Program-made: the position numbers and the translations under genes
In this document: piece after piece, positions 55,990 through 63,829 of the stretch
Layout: each line of letters starts with the position of its first letter
Numbering within the stretch: position 1 is the first letter of the stretch
The notes under the pieces: model-generated
The model's database searches: none
What the model saw: only the letters and a program-made list of their open reading frames with translations
Told to the model about the DNA's origin: nothing
NCBI GenBank assembly: GCA_003666485.1
Contig: CP032931.1
Location: 434,001 to 498,000, forward strand
From: Levilactobacillus brevis
GTDB lineage: Bacteria; Bacillota; Bacilli; Lactobacillales; Lactobacillaceae
DNA length: 64,000 bases
Reading direction: 5' to 3'

Positions 55990-56159
55990 GCAGGCAGGGG
56001 TTCCACCTGCTCTGGGGAACGGTTCCAGCCGAAGGGCGGGCTTCCACCTCGCTTCAAAGCCTTGCTAGAACCCGCAAGTCTTCGAAGTCGTCCCACCCAG
56101 TAACCTGGCCAAGGACGCCAGCTAACTGGGTCGACACAGCTGGTTCCACCCCTGCCTGC
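55990..56159 (+). repeat. Type B folded element B4
   Basis: GCAGGCAGGGGT (55990-56001) pairs perfectly with ACCCCTGCCTGC (56148-56159). Inner hairpins: CTTC…TTGC/GCAA…GAAG and CCCAGTAACCTGGC/GCCAGCTAACTGGG, the latter identical to B2. The outer stem sequence is wholly different from B2 yet pairs. Confidence 0.83.
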
Positions 56160-56260
56160 TTCCGGCGAGTTGGTAGCTATCCATAACGCTAGCCGTCGTA
56201 GCTGACTAGTCCGGATCTGTAGGCCGGGCTACAGCTGCCAAGCGGTGTGACGTTGATTGG

Positions 56261-56410
56261 CGCAATCGTAGCCGAGGGTCTGCCAACTATAAGCTCAGTT
56301 GTGAGTTGTTGGGACAGCGCTGTGGTTCGCCTCTGCCAGCCTATTGGCAGACCGTGCAAGTCTCATTGTAGTGGGGTTCCCCATAGCAGGCGGAACCCCT
56401 GGCAGCCGCA
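56261..56410 (+). repeat. Degenerate type A (A10) and inverted B fragment
   Basis: CGTAGCCGAGGG and CTGCCAACTATAAGCTCAG (56280-56298) are the 5' end of a type A element; its matching 3' arm is missing. GGGGTTCC/GGAACCCC (about 56373-56398), around CATAGCAGGCGG, is the inverted start of a type B copy. Confidence 0.55.
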
Positions 56411-56435
56411 GGCACTGCATCAATCAATTTAATCG

Positions 56436-56576
56436 CAAAAAAAGCCACGATAAGAGTCGTGGCTTGAGGGGGGATACGAGCAGGCTTAGATACTTTGGGG
56501 GAGTGCTAATTACTGCTCGTAAAGAGTATTAAGATTTGGTACGACTTCGTTAGCAACACTCGTTGTTACTAACTTG
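56436..56576 (-). ncRNA. Candidate small RNA 1 with C-rich loop
   Basis: On the minus strand TTGCAC (56610-56605) and TACACT (56587-56582) are 17 nt apart. The ~140-nt transcript would hold a GTTAG…CAAC/GTTG…CTAAC hairpin, an ACGAGCAG/CTGCTCGT stem (56513-56520/56476-56483) with GCACTCCCCC in its loop, a second C-rich tract, and a terminator AAGCCACGA/TCGTGGCTT plus seven T (56465-56436). No reading frame. C-rich single strands commonly target Shine-Dalgarno sequences in Gram-positive small RNAs. It has a paralogue at 57771. Confidence 0.7.
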
Positions 56577-56610
56577 ATTGTAGTGTAACGCCGATGGCGA
56601 TTAGGTGCAA

Positions 56611-56767
56611 TTGATTGGTTTCATAAATTTACTAATAACGAAGTTGGCTGTCAATCGTTGGTAAACTGAATAGTGGTTTCCACCCGATAAGGTTATTTTT
56701 GTGACGTATCAGCCAAAACTAGAAAGTCGTTGTAGGCCTGTGTTGACGGGGATACGACGACTTTTTT
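56611..56767 (+). ncRNA. Possible plus-strand short transcript
   Basis: TTGATT (56611-56616) and TAATAA (56633-56638), 16 nt apart, are followed at 56724-56767 by a terminator AAGTCGTTG/CGACGACTT plus TTTTTT. No gene lies between. If real it is a ~120-nt RNA divergent from small RNA 1. The promoter match is modest. Confidence 0.35.
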
Positions 56768-56800
56768 CGCGGTGGTGACCCCCAAAGATTTTAGAAAATA

Positions 56801-56828
56801 CTGACAAAATTGTTTTTGGCCTTATAAT
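56801..56828 (+). promoter_or_regulatory. Promoter upstream of DedA gene
   Basis: CTGACA (56801-56806) and TATAAT (56823-56828) are 16 nt apart, giving a ~280-nt leader to the DedA start, in which I see no clear motif. Confidence 0.5.
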
Positions 56829-57116
56829 GGGAATAGTCAAGTGAGTAGCTTTAGTCAGTGGCGACACTTTGCGGAAAATGCGGTAGTTGGCTAAGAAAAC
56901 CAGTCTTGGTCGAAACCGTTTACACAAAATGCGGCTAGTGGTCAGGTGAGGGCGACCGTTACTGAGAGTTTTTAGAAAAAATGTGATGGTCGAAACCTGT
57001 TAACCGTTCATAGTACTATAAGCAGTTGGACCAATGGTACCAAGCAGTCTGGGCCGTTGACTAAAGACTCAAGCGTGTTTGGCCAGGCCAAACGTAACAG
57101 GATTGGAGATGATGGC

Positions 57117-57752
57117 GTGAGCATGATAACGATGATTTGGGATGTCATTTGGCATCCGCTGACAGTGCTGGTGCCGCTGACCAATCAGTTGGGAACGGGC
57201 ATCTATCCGGTACTGTTCTTTTTAATTTTCTTGGAGTCGGGCATGCTGATCTTCTCATTCATTCCCGGTCAGTCCCTCCTGTTCATGGTGGGGTCGATTG
57301 CGGCTAACCCGCATTCTGAGTTAAATATTTGGTGGCTGGTGCTGATGTTTACGCTGGCCGCGACGGCTGGGTCGGCAGTTAAGTACCTGACGACGCGCAA
57401 ATGGGGCGACCTGCAAGACAAGTTGATCGACCGGTTACCGGCTAAAAAAGTTGCGCAGGCCACGGCCGTCTTCACCCGTAACCAGGATCAAACGCTGCTG
57501 ATTGGCCGGTTCATTCCGTTTGTGGGCCTGTTCGTGCCCATTATCGCGGGGACCACGGACATGAACTGGCGGCAATTTCGCCTCTTCAATCTCATGGGCA
57601 GCTTCATCTGGGTCGTTAGCTGTTCGGCGGTGGGCTATTTCTTTGGCAACACGCCGTTCATCCAGCAGAACTTCACGTGGCTGTTCATCGGCCTACTGGC
57701 GGTGCCGTTCTTGGCGCGCCAGGGCTGGCAGTATTACCGCCAGACACGGTAG
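57117..57752 (+). CDS. DedA family membrane protein
   Basis: 211 aa, DedA/SNARE-associated family. Hallmarks: ESGMLIFSFIPGQSLLFMVGSIA (re-entrant loop with Glu and Pro-Gly), GRFIPFVGLFVPIIAGTTDMNWRQFRLFNLMGSFIW (the FxR…G…NxxG motif) and a last helix. DedA proteins flip phospholipid or undecaprenyl phosphate and support membrane potential. GGAG 8 nt before GTG 57117 sets the start. It is flanked on both sides by minus-strand small-RNA candidates. Confidence 0.88.
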   Translation: MSMITMIWDVIWHPLTVLVPLTNQLGTGIYPVLFFLIFLESGMLIFSFIPGQSLLFMVGSIAANPHSELNIWWLVLMFTLAATAGSAVKYLTTRKWGDLQDKLIDRLPAKKVAQATAVFTRNQDQTLLIGRFIPFVGLFVPIIAGTTDMNWRQFRLFNLMGSFIWVVSCSAVGYFFGNTPFIQQNFTWLFIGLLAVPFLARQGWQYYRQTR

Positions 57753-57770
57753 CGTCGCGGAAATTTAGGC

Positions 57771-57923
57771 AAAAAGAAAGACCCTAGACAACATGCGGAT
57801 TGTCTGGGGTCACTATTTAGGAATCTGTTAATAAATCACTTGTTTTGGGGGGAGTGCATCTATAGACAGTGATTCCTATCATCTATCACAGTGCTTAAGG
57901 TCAGAACGTATCACGAACCAACT
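57771..57923 (-). ncRNA. Candidate small RNA 2 with C-rich loop
   Basis: On the minus strand TTGCTA (57958-57953) and TATGAT (57935-57930) are 17 nt apart. The ~150-nt transcript contains AATCACT/AGTGATT (57874-57868/57840-57834) enclosing GCACTCCCCCC, and ends with ACCCCAGACAA/TTGTCTAGGGT and a T-rich tail (57810-57771). The order (5' stem, GCACTCCCCC loop, 3' stem, terminator) is the same as in small RNA 1. The terminator converges on the DedA gene. Confidence 0.7.
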
Positions 57924-57959
57924 ATCCGTATCATAGTGATTTTAAGTTGAGTTAGCAAG

Positions 57960-58426
57960 CTAATTGTAACTTATCTAGCGGAATGGCTAAAAACAGGCGT
58001 GCACGAGTGTTCGGGAAACCTTAACTGGAGAGGCAGACAGTTAAATCGAGTTGAATGGACCGGTGTTTCGGTCGTGACTAGGGTCGCCGCAATCGGTGGC
58101 CAGCCGTAGCCGCTAGCCATTTACCAGTGGAGTATACGGGTTACGGTGTGGACGTTTGCAAGGAAAGTTAACAAACCGGGGATTTTCACTGAAGGCATGG
58201 CGTATCAATAGACGTTATTTTGACGCTTTTCGGTTTACAAAATTGCTTATAGAAGAATAACAATTTCACAAATATTAAGAGTGCAAATTGCACATTCACT
58301 CACCATTTTTATTGAAGTGTGAGGTTTTTACCGGAATCGGCGGTTTTTTCGAGACGAAGTCATTTATCTTTCGCTAACTTTCAAGTAGACTAGCTTTAGA
58401 ATCGTTTTTCATGTAGGAGGGTAAAC
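57960..58426. other. Intergenic region upstream of nox
   Basis: About 460 nt without genes. TTTCACAAAT-like sequence near 58264-58274 resembles half of a Rex redox-repressor site, and GTGCAAATTGCAC (58281-58293) is a short palindrome. RBS AGGAGGG precedes ATG 58427. No confident promoter. Confidence 0.4.
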
Positions 58427-59839
58427 ATGAAAGTCATCATTGTTGGTAGTACACACGCTGGAACCAATGCAGCGCTACAAATTTTGCGTGATCATCCAGA
58501 AACAGATGTGACCATTTACGAACGACACACGAACGTTTCTTTCTTATCTTGTGGGATTTCTTTGTTCCTTGATGGGCAAGTCAAGCATCTTGAGGACATG
58601 TTCTATTCTTCACCTGAACAACTTGCGGAAGCCGGGGCGAAAGTTTTGACCCGACACAACGTGATTAAGATCGACTCAGAAAACAAGTCGGTCGAAGTCG
58701 TGGATATGGAGTCTGGGGAAGTTTCAACGGACACTTATGACAAGCTGATCATGGCAACGGGGTCTACCGTGACGGTACCGCCAATTTTTGGTATCGATGA
58801 AGATAAGGTCATGTTATGTAAGAACTATGAGCAGGCGGTCGCCATTGATAAGGCCGCTGCCGGTAATAAGCGGATTGCAATTGTTGGGGCCGGTTATATC
58901 GGTACGGAATTGGCTGAAAGTTACGCGCGGACTGGCCACGACGTTCAACTATTCCAGTCACGGGACATCATTTTGAATCACTATGTTGATAAGGGCTTAT
59001 CCGATCATATCGTTAACTTGTTGGAAGACCATGGGGTTCAGGTTCTGCTGGACCGGCGCGTCACGTCCTTCACGGGTAACGACGATGGTGAACTGGTCAT
59101 TGAAACCACGAATGGCGATTTCACTGCCGACTTAGCGGTGGTCTGCACCGGTTTCGTGCCGAACACGGAGCTCTTGCGGGGCCAAGTCGAGATGGACCGG
59201 CACGGCGCCATTATCATCAATGACTACGTGCAAACGTCTAATCCAGACATCTTCGCTTGTGGGGATGCCAGTGTGGTTAACTTCAACCCAACTGGCAAGC
59301 CAGCCTACACGCCATTGGCAACCAACGCGGTTCGTCAAGGGATGCTGGCCGGAATCAACATTTTCGGTAACATTCAGAAATACATGGGCACGCAAGCCAC
59401 GTCTGCGATGCAGATCTTCGGTCGGACGTTGGCCTCAACTGGGCTGACGATCGATCACGCGGTCAACGCGGGCTTAGATGCCGACATGGTCACCTTCGAA
59501 GGGACTTGGCGGCCAGGGTACATGCCATCCACGGATGACTTGACCATCAACTTGGTCTACAACCGGGAAAACCGGCGTATCCTGGGGGCACAGCTCTTCA
59601 GTAAGCATGAAGTTGCCCAATCAGCCAACGCCATTTCGATTGCGATTCAAAACCGCAACACGATTGACGACCTGGCCTTCGTGGACATGCTGTTCAACCC
59701 GAACTTCGACGACCCATTTAACTACCTGAACTTGGTAGCCCAACAGGCCGTGGAAAAGGAAACCAAGCGCGGCAACAACAAGCCACGCTTAACGGCGGGG
59801 ATGGACGCTGACCCTGAATTTGCGGACAAAGAAAAGTAA
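58427..59839 (+). CDS. nox: NADH oxidase, H2O-forming type
   Basis: 470 aa flavoprotein of the peroxidase/oxidase/CoA-disulfide reductase group. FAD site VIIVGSTHAGTNAA; single redox-active Cys42 in FLSCGIS; NADH site IAIVGAGYIGTELAE; second FAD site DIFACGDASVV; C-terminal dimerisation domain. It reduces O2 to water with NADH, regenerating NAD and letting heterofermenters use O2 as electron acceptor. A terminator and then the CRISPR array follow. Confidence 0.92.
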   Translation: MKVIIVGSTHAGTNAALQILRDHPETDVTIYERHTNVSFLSCGISLFLDGQVKHLEDMFYSSPEQLAEAGAKVLTRHNVIKIDSENKSVEVVDMESGEVSTDTYDKLIMATGSTVTVPPIFGIDEDKVMLCKNYEQAVAIDKAAAGNKRIAIVGAGYIGTELAESYARTGHDVQLFQSRDIILNHYVDKGLSDHIVNLLEDHGVQVLLDRRVTSFTGNDDGELVIETTNGDFTADLAVVCTGFVPNTELLRGQVEMDRHGAIIINDYVQTSNPDIFACGDASVVNFNPTGKPAYTPLATNAVRQGMLAGINIFGNIQKYMGTQATSAMQIFGRTLASTGLTIDHAVNAGLDADMVTFEGTWRPGYMPSTDDLTINLVYNRENRRILGAQLFSKHEVAQSANAISIAIQNRNTIDDLAFVDMLFNPNFDDPFNYLNLVAQQAVEKETKRGNNKPRLTAGMDADPEFADKEK

Positions 59840-59853
59840 ACATTGTGTGAAAG

Positions 59854-59883
59854 GCGCCTTTCCGTTTGGGGAGGCGTTTTTTG
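59854..59883 (+). terminator. Terminator after nox
   Basis: GCGCCTTTCC (59854-59863) pairs with GGGGAGGCGT (59868-59877), loop GTTT, then TTTTTT. Ends 8 nt before the first CRISPR repeat. Confidence 0.8.
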
Positions 59884-59890
59884 CTTGGAT

Positions 59891-60101
59891 GAATCAGCCC
59901 TACGTTTGTGGGGAACACACTTTTTCAGTGTCCAAGTCTAGCCAAATGGCAGAATCACCCCCACACCTGTGGGGAACACTCTACACGCTTTTGTTTCAAT
60001 GCCTTATTGCAGGGATCACCCCCACACCTGTGGGGACCACATAAAAAAGACACACGCCTTCCCGCCAAGAAAGGGATCACCCCCACACCTGTGGGGACCA
60101 C
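59891..60101 (-). CRISPR. Short type I-E CRISPR array, no cas genes here
   Basis: Four 28-nt repeats start at 59891, 59952, 60013 and 60074 with three 33-nt spacers (61-nt period). The consensus contains CCCCCACACCTGTGGGG. The last two repeats are identical, the second has two changes, the first several. Repeat form and spacing fit type I-E as in lactobacilli, where the crRNA strand reads GTGGTCCCCAC…, i.e. the minus strand. The degenerate repeat at 59891 is then the leader-distal end, and 60102-60240 the leader side. No cas genes lie in the window. Confidence 0.92.
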
Positions 60102-60286
60102 CCTAACCAAACGCCGTCACACCGGCATTCTATTTTTCACAAATCCCGGATTTTGTTTAACTTGCTAAACCCATCATACAGTGTTCAGCAGACTTATACA
60201 ACTAAATTTCAAGACGTTTTCGTTAAGAATTTCATGAGCCATATGCCGGTTTAAAAGCCCTTGCCAGCAGGAGTAACGCATTTTCC

Positions 60287-60316
60287 TTGGCAAATCCATA
60301 CCCCTTGGGGTATACT
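60287..60316 (+). promoter_or_regulatory. trxA-cstR promoter with CsoR/CstR-type operator
   Basis: TTGGCA (60287-60292) and TATACT (60311-60316) are 18 nt apart. Between them ATACCCC-TT-GGGGTAT (60298-60313) is a perfect inverted repeat of the type bound by CsoR/CstR proteins, overlapping the -10. The regulator is encoded by the second gene of the operon, so autoregulation is expected. Confidence 0.8.
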
Positions 60317-60352
60317 ATGAGCATTGATTAAATTAGAGGAGGAATTTTTCAG

Positions 60353-60679
60353 ATGCAAGCCATTACAAGCAAAGATTTTGAACACATCGGGGACGACACG
60401 GCGGTCACGGTCGTCGATTTTTGGGCAACTTGGTGTGGGCCATGTAAGATGCAAACGCCAGTCTTAGAAAAGCTGGACGAGGAGTATGGCGACCAGGTGA
60501 AGTTTGCTTCCTTGGACGTTGACCAGAACCAAGAGCTGGCGCAATCCCTGGGAATCATGAGCATTCCTTCACTGGTCATCTTTAAGAACGGCATGCCAAC
60601 GGAAAAGGTCGTTGGCTTTCACCCCAAAGCGGCCCTCAAAAAGTACATTGACGAAAAGCTGACTGAGGTGAGTGCCTAG
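60353..60679 (+). CDS. trxA: Thioredoxin
   Basis: 108 aa with classical active site VVDFWATWCGPCKMQTP (Cys28/Cys31), cis-Pro in MSIPSLVIF and the C-terminal GFHPKAALKKYI. Reduces protein disulfides, and can reduce persulfides. AGAGGAGG precedes ATG. Its stop overlaps the GTG of the next gene by one base, giving a coupled operon under the palindromic operator. Probably a stress-specific thioredoxin rather than the housekeeping one (inference from the operon). Confidence 0.93.
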   Translation: MQAITSKDFEHIGDDTAVTVVDFWATWCGPCKMQTPVLEKLDEEYGDQVKFASLDVDQNQELAQSLGIMSIPSLVIFKNGMPTEKVVGFHPKAALKKYIDEKLTEVSA

Positions 60680-60942
60680 TGGTACAAACGACGGCAACTC
60701 AGCTCAAGAATCGCTTGCGGCGTGCCGATGGCCAACTGCAAGGCATTTTAAAAATGGTGGAAGAAGGCCGCAATTGTCAGGATGTTTTGACCCAGCTCGC
60801 TGCCGTGCGTTCTGGTGTTGACAGAATGATGGGCGTGGTCGTTGCGGAAAACGTCAAGCAGTGTGTGGCGGATGGCCAGCTGGATGCTGACCAGCAAGCC
60901 AAGCTACAGGAGGCGTTAGACCTCGTTGTTAAAACCCATTGA
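60679..60942 (+). CDS. CsoR/CstR-family metal- or persulfide-sensing repressor
   Basis: 87 aa, all-helical DUF156 family. LKNRLRRADGQLQGILKMVEEGRNCQDVLTQL is diagnostic in its order. Cys33 and Cys62 are present, but the position four before Cys62, His in copper-sensing CsoR, is Asn58. Loss of the His and retention of both Cys fits CstR, which senses persulfides and sulfane sulfur, and pairs sensibly with thioredoxin. GTG start overlaps the trxA stop. Confidence 0.82.
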   Translation: MVQTTATQLKNRLRRADGQLQGILKMVEEGRNCQDVLTQLAAVRSGVDRMMGVVVAENVKQCVADGQLDADQQAKLQEALDLVVKTH

Positions 60943-60955
60943 TTTTTTCCATGAG

Positions 60956-60981
60956 TCGCCGAATTGGCGGCTTTTTTTGAT
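60956..60981 (+). terminator. Terminator after trxA-cstR operon
   Basis: AGTCGCC and GGCGGCT form a stem with loop GAATT, followed by seven T. Confidence 0.8.
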
Positions 60982-61015
60982 ATAATGGGAAGATAATTTT
61001 TGAGGAGGTCGTGAC

Positions 61016-61408
61016 GTGATTAACGTGATTTCAATCGTCATTTTTGCTTTCATCGGTGGTGGAAGCCGATACCTACTGGGGCAACTAGTGTCCAGTACAA
61101 TGGGATTTCCGTGGATGACGCTGCTGATTAACCTAGCCGGGAGCGGTATTTTAGCTTGGCTGTCACATGCCAAGCGACTCACAGCAACTTGGCCCACTGC
61201 CTTGACCGTAGGCTTAGGGGTCGGCGGTTGCGGGGCCTTTACCACCTTTTCCACGTTCAGCGTGGAGACCGTGCGGCTGGTGGCGCAACATCAGTGGGGA
61301 ATCGCCGTTGCTTACATCCTAGCGACCTTGCTGGGCGGGATACTCTGCAGCGCAGTCGGCGTGGGCATTGCCCGGCGGTGGAGCACCTTCCACCTGGAGG
61401 AACAATGA
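61016..61408 (+). CDS. crcB: Fluoride channel subunit FluC/CrcB 1
   Basis: 130 aa, four helices. GGGSRYLLGQL at the start, TLLINLAGSGILAWL and GGCGAFTTFSTFSVET are Fluc signatures (Asn and TFSTF phenylalanine box lining the pore). Fluc channels export F-. A second homologue follows with overlapping start, as in lactobacilli where two different subunits form a heterodimer. No fluoride riboswitch was recognised in the 70-nt upstream gap. GAGGAGG RBS, GTG start. Confidence 0.92.
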   Translation: MINVISIVIFAFIGGGSRYLLGQLVSSTMGFPWMTLLINLAGSGILAWLSHAKRLTATWPTALTVGLGVGGCGAFTTFSTFSVETVRLVAQHQWGIAVAYILATLLGGILCSAVGVGIARRWSTFHLEEQ

Positions 61409-61764
61409 TGGCGGGAATTGCCGGCCTGGGCGCCGCTCTAGGGGCACTGGGGCGGTATGGCACCACGCGCTGGCTTCAAGCAGTTTACGGCAATCGCTGG
61501 CCCATCGCCACGCTGTTCATTAATTGGTTGGGGTCAGCGCTACTGGGTTTTCTGACTGGTTGGCAAATTGCGCATCTCTGGTTGGTCTTGCTGGGGACCG
61601 GTGTTTTAGGCGGCTTCACGACCTATTCGACCTTTAGCCATGAAGTCGTCATGCTCCTGGATCAGCGCCGGTTCGCTGCTACTGCCGGGTACCTGGGATT
61701 GAGCGTTGGCGGGGGCCTCTTGTTGGCGGCCGGTGGCTTGTGGCTGGGGTGGCAGCTGGCCTAG
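61408..61764 (+). CDS. crcB: Fluoride channel subunit FluC/CrcB 2
   Basis: 118 aa. GALGRYGTTRW, TLFINWLGSALLG and GGFTTYSTFSHEV repeat the pattern of the preceding gene. ATG 61408 lies 7 nt after GGAGG; ATG 61405 is an alternative that overlaps the upstream stop by 4 nt. Partner of the preceding subunit. Confidence 0.92.
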   Translation: MAGIAGLGAALGALGRYGTTRWLQAVYGNRWPIATLFINWLGSALLGFLTGWQIAHLWLVLLGTGVLGGFTTYSTFSHEVVMLLDQRRFAATAGYLGLSVGGGLLLAAGGLWLGWQLA

Positions 61765-61824
61765 CCGTGAAACCAGTGGCATTTCAGCGGCAATTTCCTT
61801 ATCATTAGGAGAGAAACCTTAACT

Positions 61825-62664
61825 ATGAGAGGAGTGGCCAATTTGGCAAACCGCTTAACGATTGCGGAACAGAATCGAGAATTACGCGAACAATTGACGC
61901 CGGAAAATCAAGCGTACTGGGATGACCTGGTCACAGCGCTACGGCAACAATCCCGGTTTGCGGATGAAGAAAAATTACAACGCCACTTGCGCGAACAATT
62001 GCCACAACTATTAGTTGCGCAGTCTAACGACCAGTCCGCCGCTCAATTTTACGGGGCGGACCCGCAGACGGTGGCCGAGAAGATGGGCAGTGCCCGCAAG
62101 CGACCGACGTGGTGGACTTGGGATCTCCTGGTGCCCGTCATCATTTTCGTGCTCGGCGTGATTTTACCAGCCGCGATTCTGCCGGCCGTGCCACTGCAGG
62201 GATTGTTGATTGCCGTGCAGTTCGGGCTATTCGTTATCGCCATGGCTTTGGGCATCTGGCTGTCACAGCGGATGGCGCCACAGGGACAGGTGATCGGCTG
62301 GCTGGTCATCGTCGTCGGCCTCGTGCTGGCGATGTGGATTGCCGCTCGGACCGTGCCGGCAGCTGGTCTGATCTACCTGACCCGTGGTGGCGGGAGCGTG
62401 GCGTTACTGGTCTTTGCCGTGGCCGTCACCGCGCTGACTTGGTGGCATCACCGCCGTCACGCGGATTCCTGGTTCCCAGCCATTTTAGGTAGCCTGTGGA
62501 TCACGACATTGTTGGCCTTACTGGCGCGGTTCCCGCTGACGTCAGGACTGATGGTCACGAGTTCGGGAAATTTCCTGATCGCGGTGGGCACAATCCTGGC
62601 CGATGCCAGCATCCTAATCATCGGTTGGCACATTTGGCAAGTACGTCAACATAAAACGAAGTAA
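61825..62664 (+). CDS. DUF1129 family membrane protein
   Basis: 279 aa. N-terminal ~90-residue charged, cytoplasmic, helical part (LTPENQAYWDDLVTALRQQ) is followed by six to seven helices, the layout of DUF1129 proteins of Lactobacillales. Function unknown. ATG 61825 has AGGAGA 12 nt upstream; TTG 61843 with GAGGAG 8 nt upstream is an equally good start (MANRLT). Confidence 0.82.
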   Translation: MRGVANLANRLTIAEQNRELREQLTPENQAYWDDLVTALRQQSRFADEEKLQRHLREQLPQLLVAQSNDQSAAQFYGADPQTVAEKMGSARKRPTWWTWDLLVPVIIFVLGVILPAAILPAVPLQGLLIAVQFGLFVIAMALGIWLSQRMAPQGQVIGWLVIVVGLVLAMWIAARTVPAAGLIYLTRGGGSVALLVFAVAVTALTWWHHRRHADSWFPAILGSLWITTLLALLARFPLTSGLMVTSSGNFLIAVGTILADASILIIGWHIWQVRQHKTK

Positions 62665-62670
62665 ACGCAA

Positions 62671-62707
62671 AAAGTCTGGACCGCACGCTGGCGATTCAGG
62701 CTTTTTT
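62671..62707 (+). terminator. Terminator after DUF1129 gene
   Basis: AAAGTCTG (62671-62678) pairs with CAGGCTTT (62697-62704) with one U-G, then TTT. Confidence 0.7.
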
Positions 62708-62740
62708 GGCGTGAACTGAGATTACGCGGGCGATTAAGCC

Positions 62741-62800
62741 AGTTAGGCCCGTCCGCCCACAGCGCCCCGACCCATATTTGACGAACGGCAGGCGGCCAGC
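62741..62800 (+). repeat. Partial type A element A11 (3' part)
   Basis: GTCCGCCCACAGCG, ACCCATATTTGACGAAC (62770-62786) and GGCAGGCGGCCAGC are the last third of a type A element. No matching 5' arm lies upstream, where the DUF1129 terminator occurs instead. It sits between convergent genes. Confidence 0.7.
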
Positions 62801-62833
62801 TTGCTTGTACTGTGTCGCTGCAAATACCTAGTT

Positions 62834-63829
62834 TTAAAATCCAGCAGGTTCCAGCGCATCCGTTTCAAAGGCGTTAACCGCTGGCAAATCCAGTTCCTGG
62901 CGTAGCTGATTGGAGACCGCAGTGATTTCGCTTTGCGGTGCAATTTGATAGTCGATGCCGTTGATGGTCGCGGATTCGCCCTGCAACGTGGCGGACTTGA
63001 TGTGCCGGCTGGTATGGCCATCCTTGGTCCGCAGCCACATGAGGTCGTCAAAGGTCAGGTTGGTCTGCAGGTTGTGCGACAGTGATTTGAGCACCGTTTG
63101 ATACCGAACCAGTGAGCTGAGGCTGGCTTCCTTGAGGACTAACGCCTTGATAATCTGTCGTTGCCGCGCTTGGCGACCGTAATCGCCCAGTGGGTCTTGG
63201 TCCCGCATCCGCGAGTAGGCGAGGGCGCTGGCCCCGTTTAGATGGATCTTGGTGCCCTTGGTCACGTTGGCCTGTTCGTAGTGAAAGGTCAGGAGTGGGT
63301 CGACCGTGACGCCGCCGACCGCATCGATCATTTTTTCCAGGCCGCCCATGTTCAACAGCACGTAGTAGTGAATCGGCACGTTGACCAGGTGTGACACGGT
63401 CTTAAGCGTGGTCGTCGCGCCGTATAGTGGATAAGCCGCGTTGATTTTTTCATCATCCTGCTGGCTACCATAAATGTCGACCAGGGTATCGCGGGGGATG
63501 CTGGTCAGCGTGGCCGTCTGTTTCTTCGGATTGATGGTGGCCACGATCATGGTGTCCGTCCGCCCGACTTGGTGTCGCCCCAGGGCTCCAGTGTCGGTTC
63601 CGAGAAGTAAAATGGCAAATGGTTTGCCGCTGGTGATTGCCGTGTCGCTGGGCCGTCCCGCGGCCTGATAGGTCTGTGAAAAGGTTCGTTGGGCCGCATG
63701 CCAAGCGCGCCACCCCCAGACGCCGCCGACAATCAGCAGGCAACTCAACACCAGTAAGAACACGCGTAACCGCCGATGACGACGGGGTGCAAACGTTCGC
63801 CCGCGTGGTGGCAATGGTGTATTTTGCAT
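62834..63829 (-). CDS. LytR-CpsA-Psr (LCP) family phosphotransferase
   Basis: 331 aa. Short basic cytoplasmic tail, one helix (FLLVLSCLLIVGGVWGW), then the extracytoplasmic LCP domain: ILLLGTDTGALGR, GRTDTMIVATINPK, TLTSIPRDTLVDI, KINAAYPLYG and LAYSRMRDQDPLGDYGRQARQRQII with conserved Arg/Asp residues. It attaches teichoic acid or polysaccharide from undecaprenyl pyrophosphate to peptidoglycan. GGGGAGGG 8-10 nt before ATG 63829 decides the start over earlier in-frame codons. Confidence 0.9.
   Translation of the reverse strand: MQNTPLPPRGRTFAPRRHRRLRVFLLVLSCLLIVGGVWGWRAWHAAQRTFSQTYQAAGRPSDTAITSGKPFAILLLGTDTGALGRHQVGRTDTMIVATINPKKQTATLTSIPRDTLVDIYGSQQDDEKINAAYPLYGATTTLKTVSHLVNVPIHYYVLLNMGGLEKMIDAVGGVTVDPLLTFHYEQANVTKGTKIHLNGASALAYSRMRDQDPLGDYGRQARQRQIIKALVLKEASLSSLVRYQTVLKSLSHNLQTNLTFDDLMWLRTKDGHTSRHIKSATLQGESATINGIDYQIAPQSEITAVSNQLRQELDLPAVNAFETDALEPAGF

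Noticed and set aside
56709..56927. 72-codon minus frame upstream of DedA
   Set aside because: No RBS, no conservation visible, crosses a plus-strand terminator and promoter.
60102..60134. A fourth CRISPR spacer after the last repeat
   Set aside because: No repeat follows, so this is better read as the leader-side flank.
61016..61408. Fluoride riboswitch upstream of crcB
   Set aside because: Only about 70 nt separate it from the previous gene and they contain a terminator, not the crcB riboswitch core.
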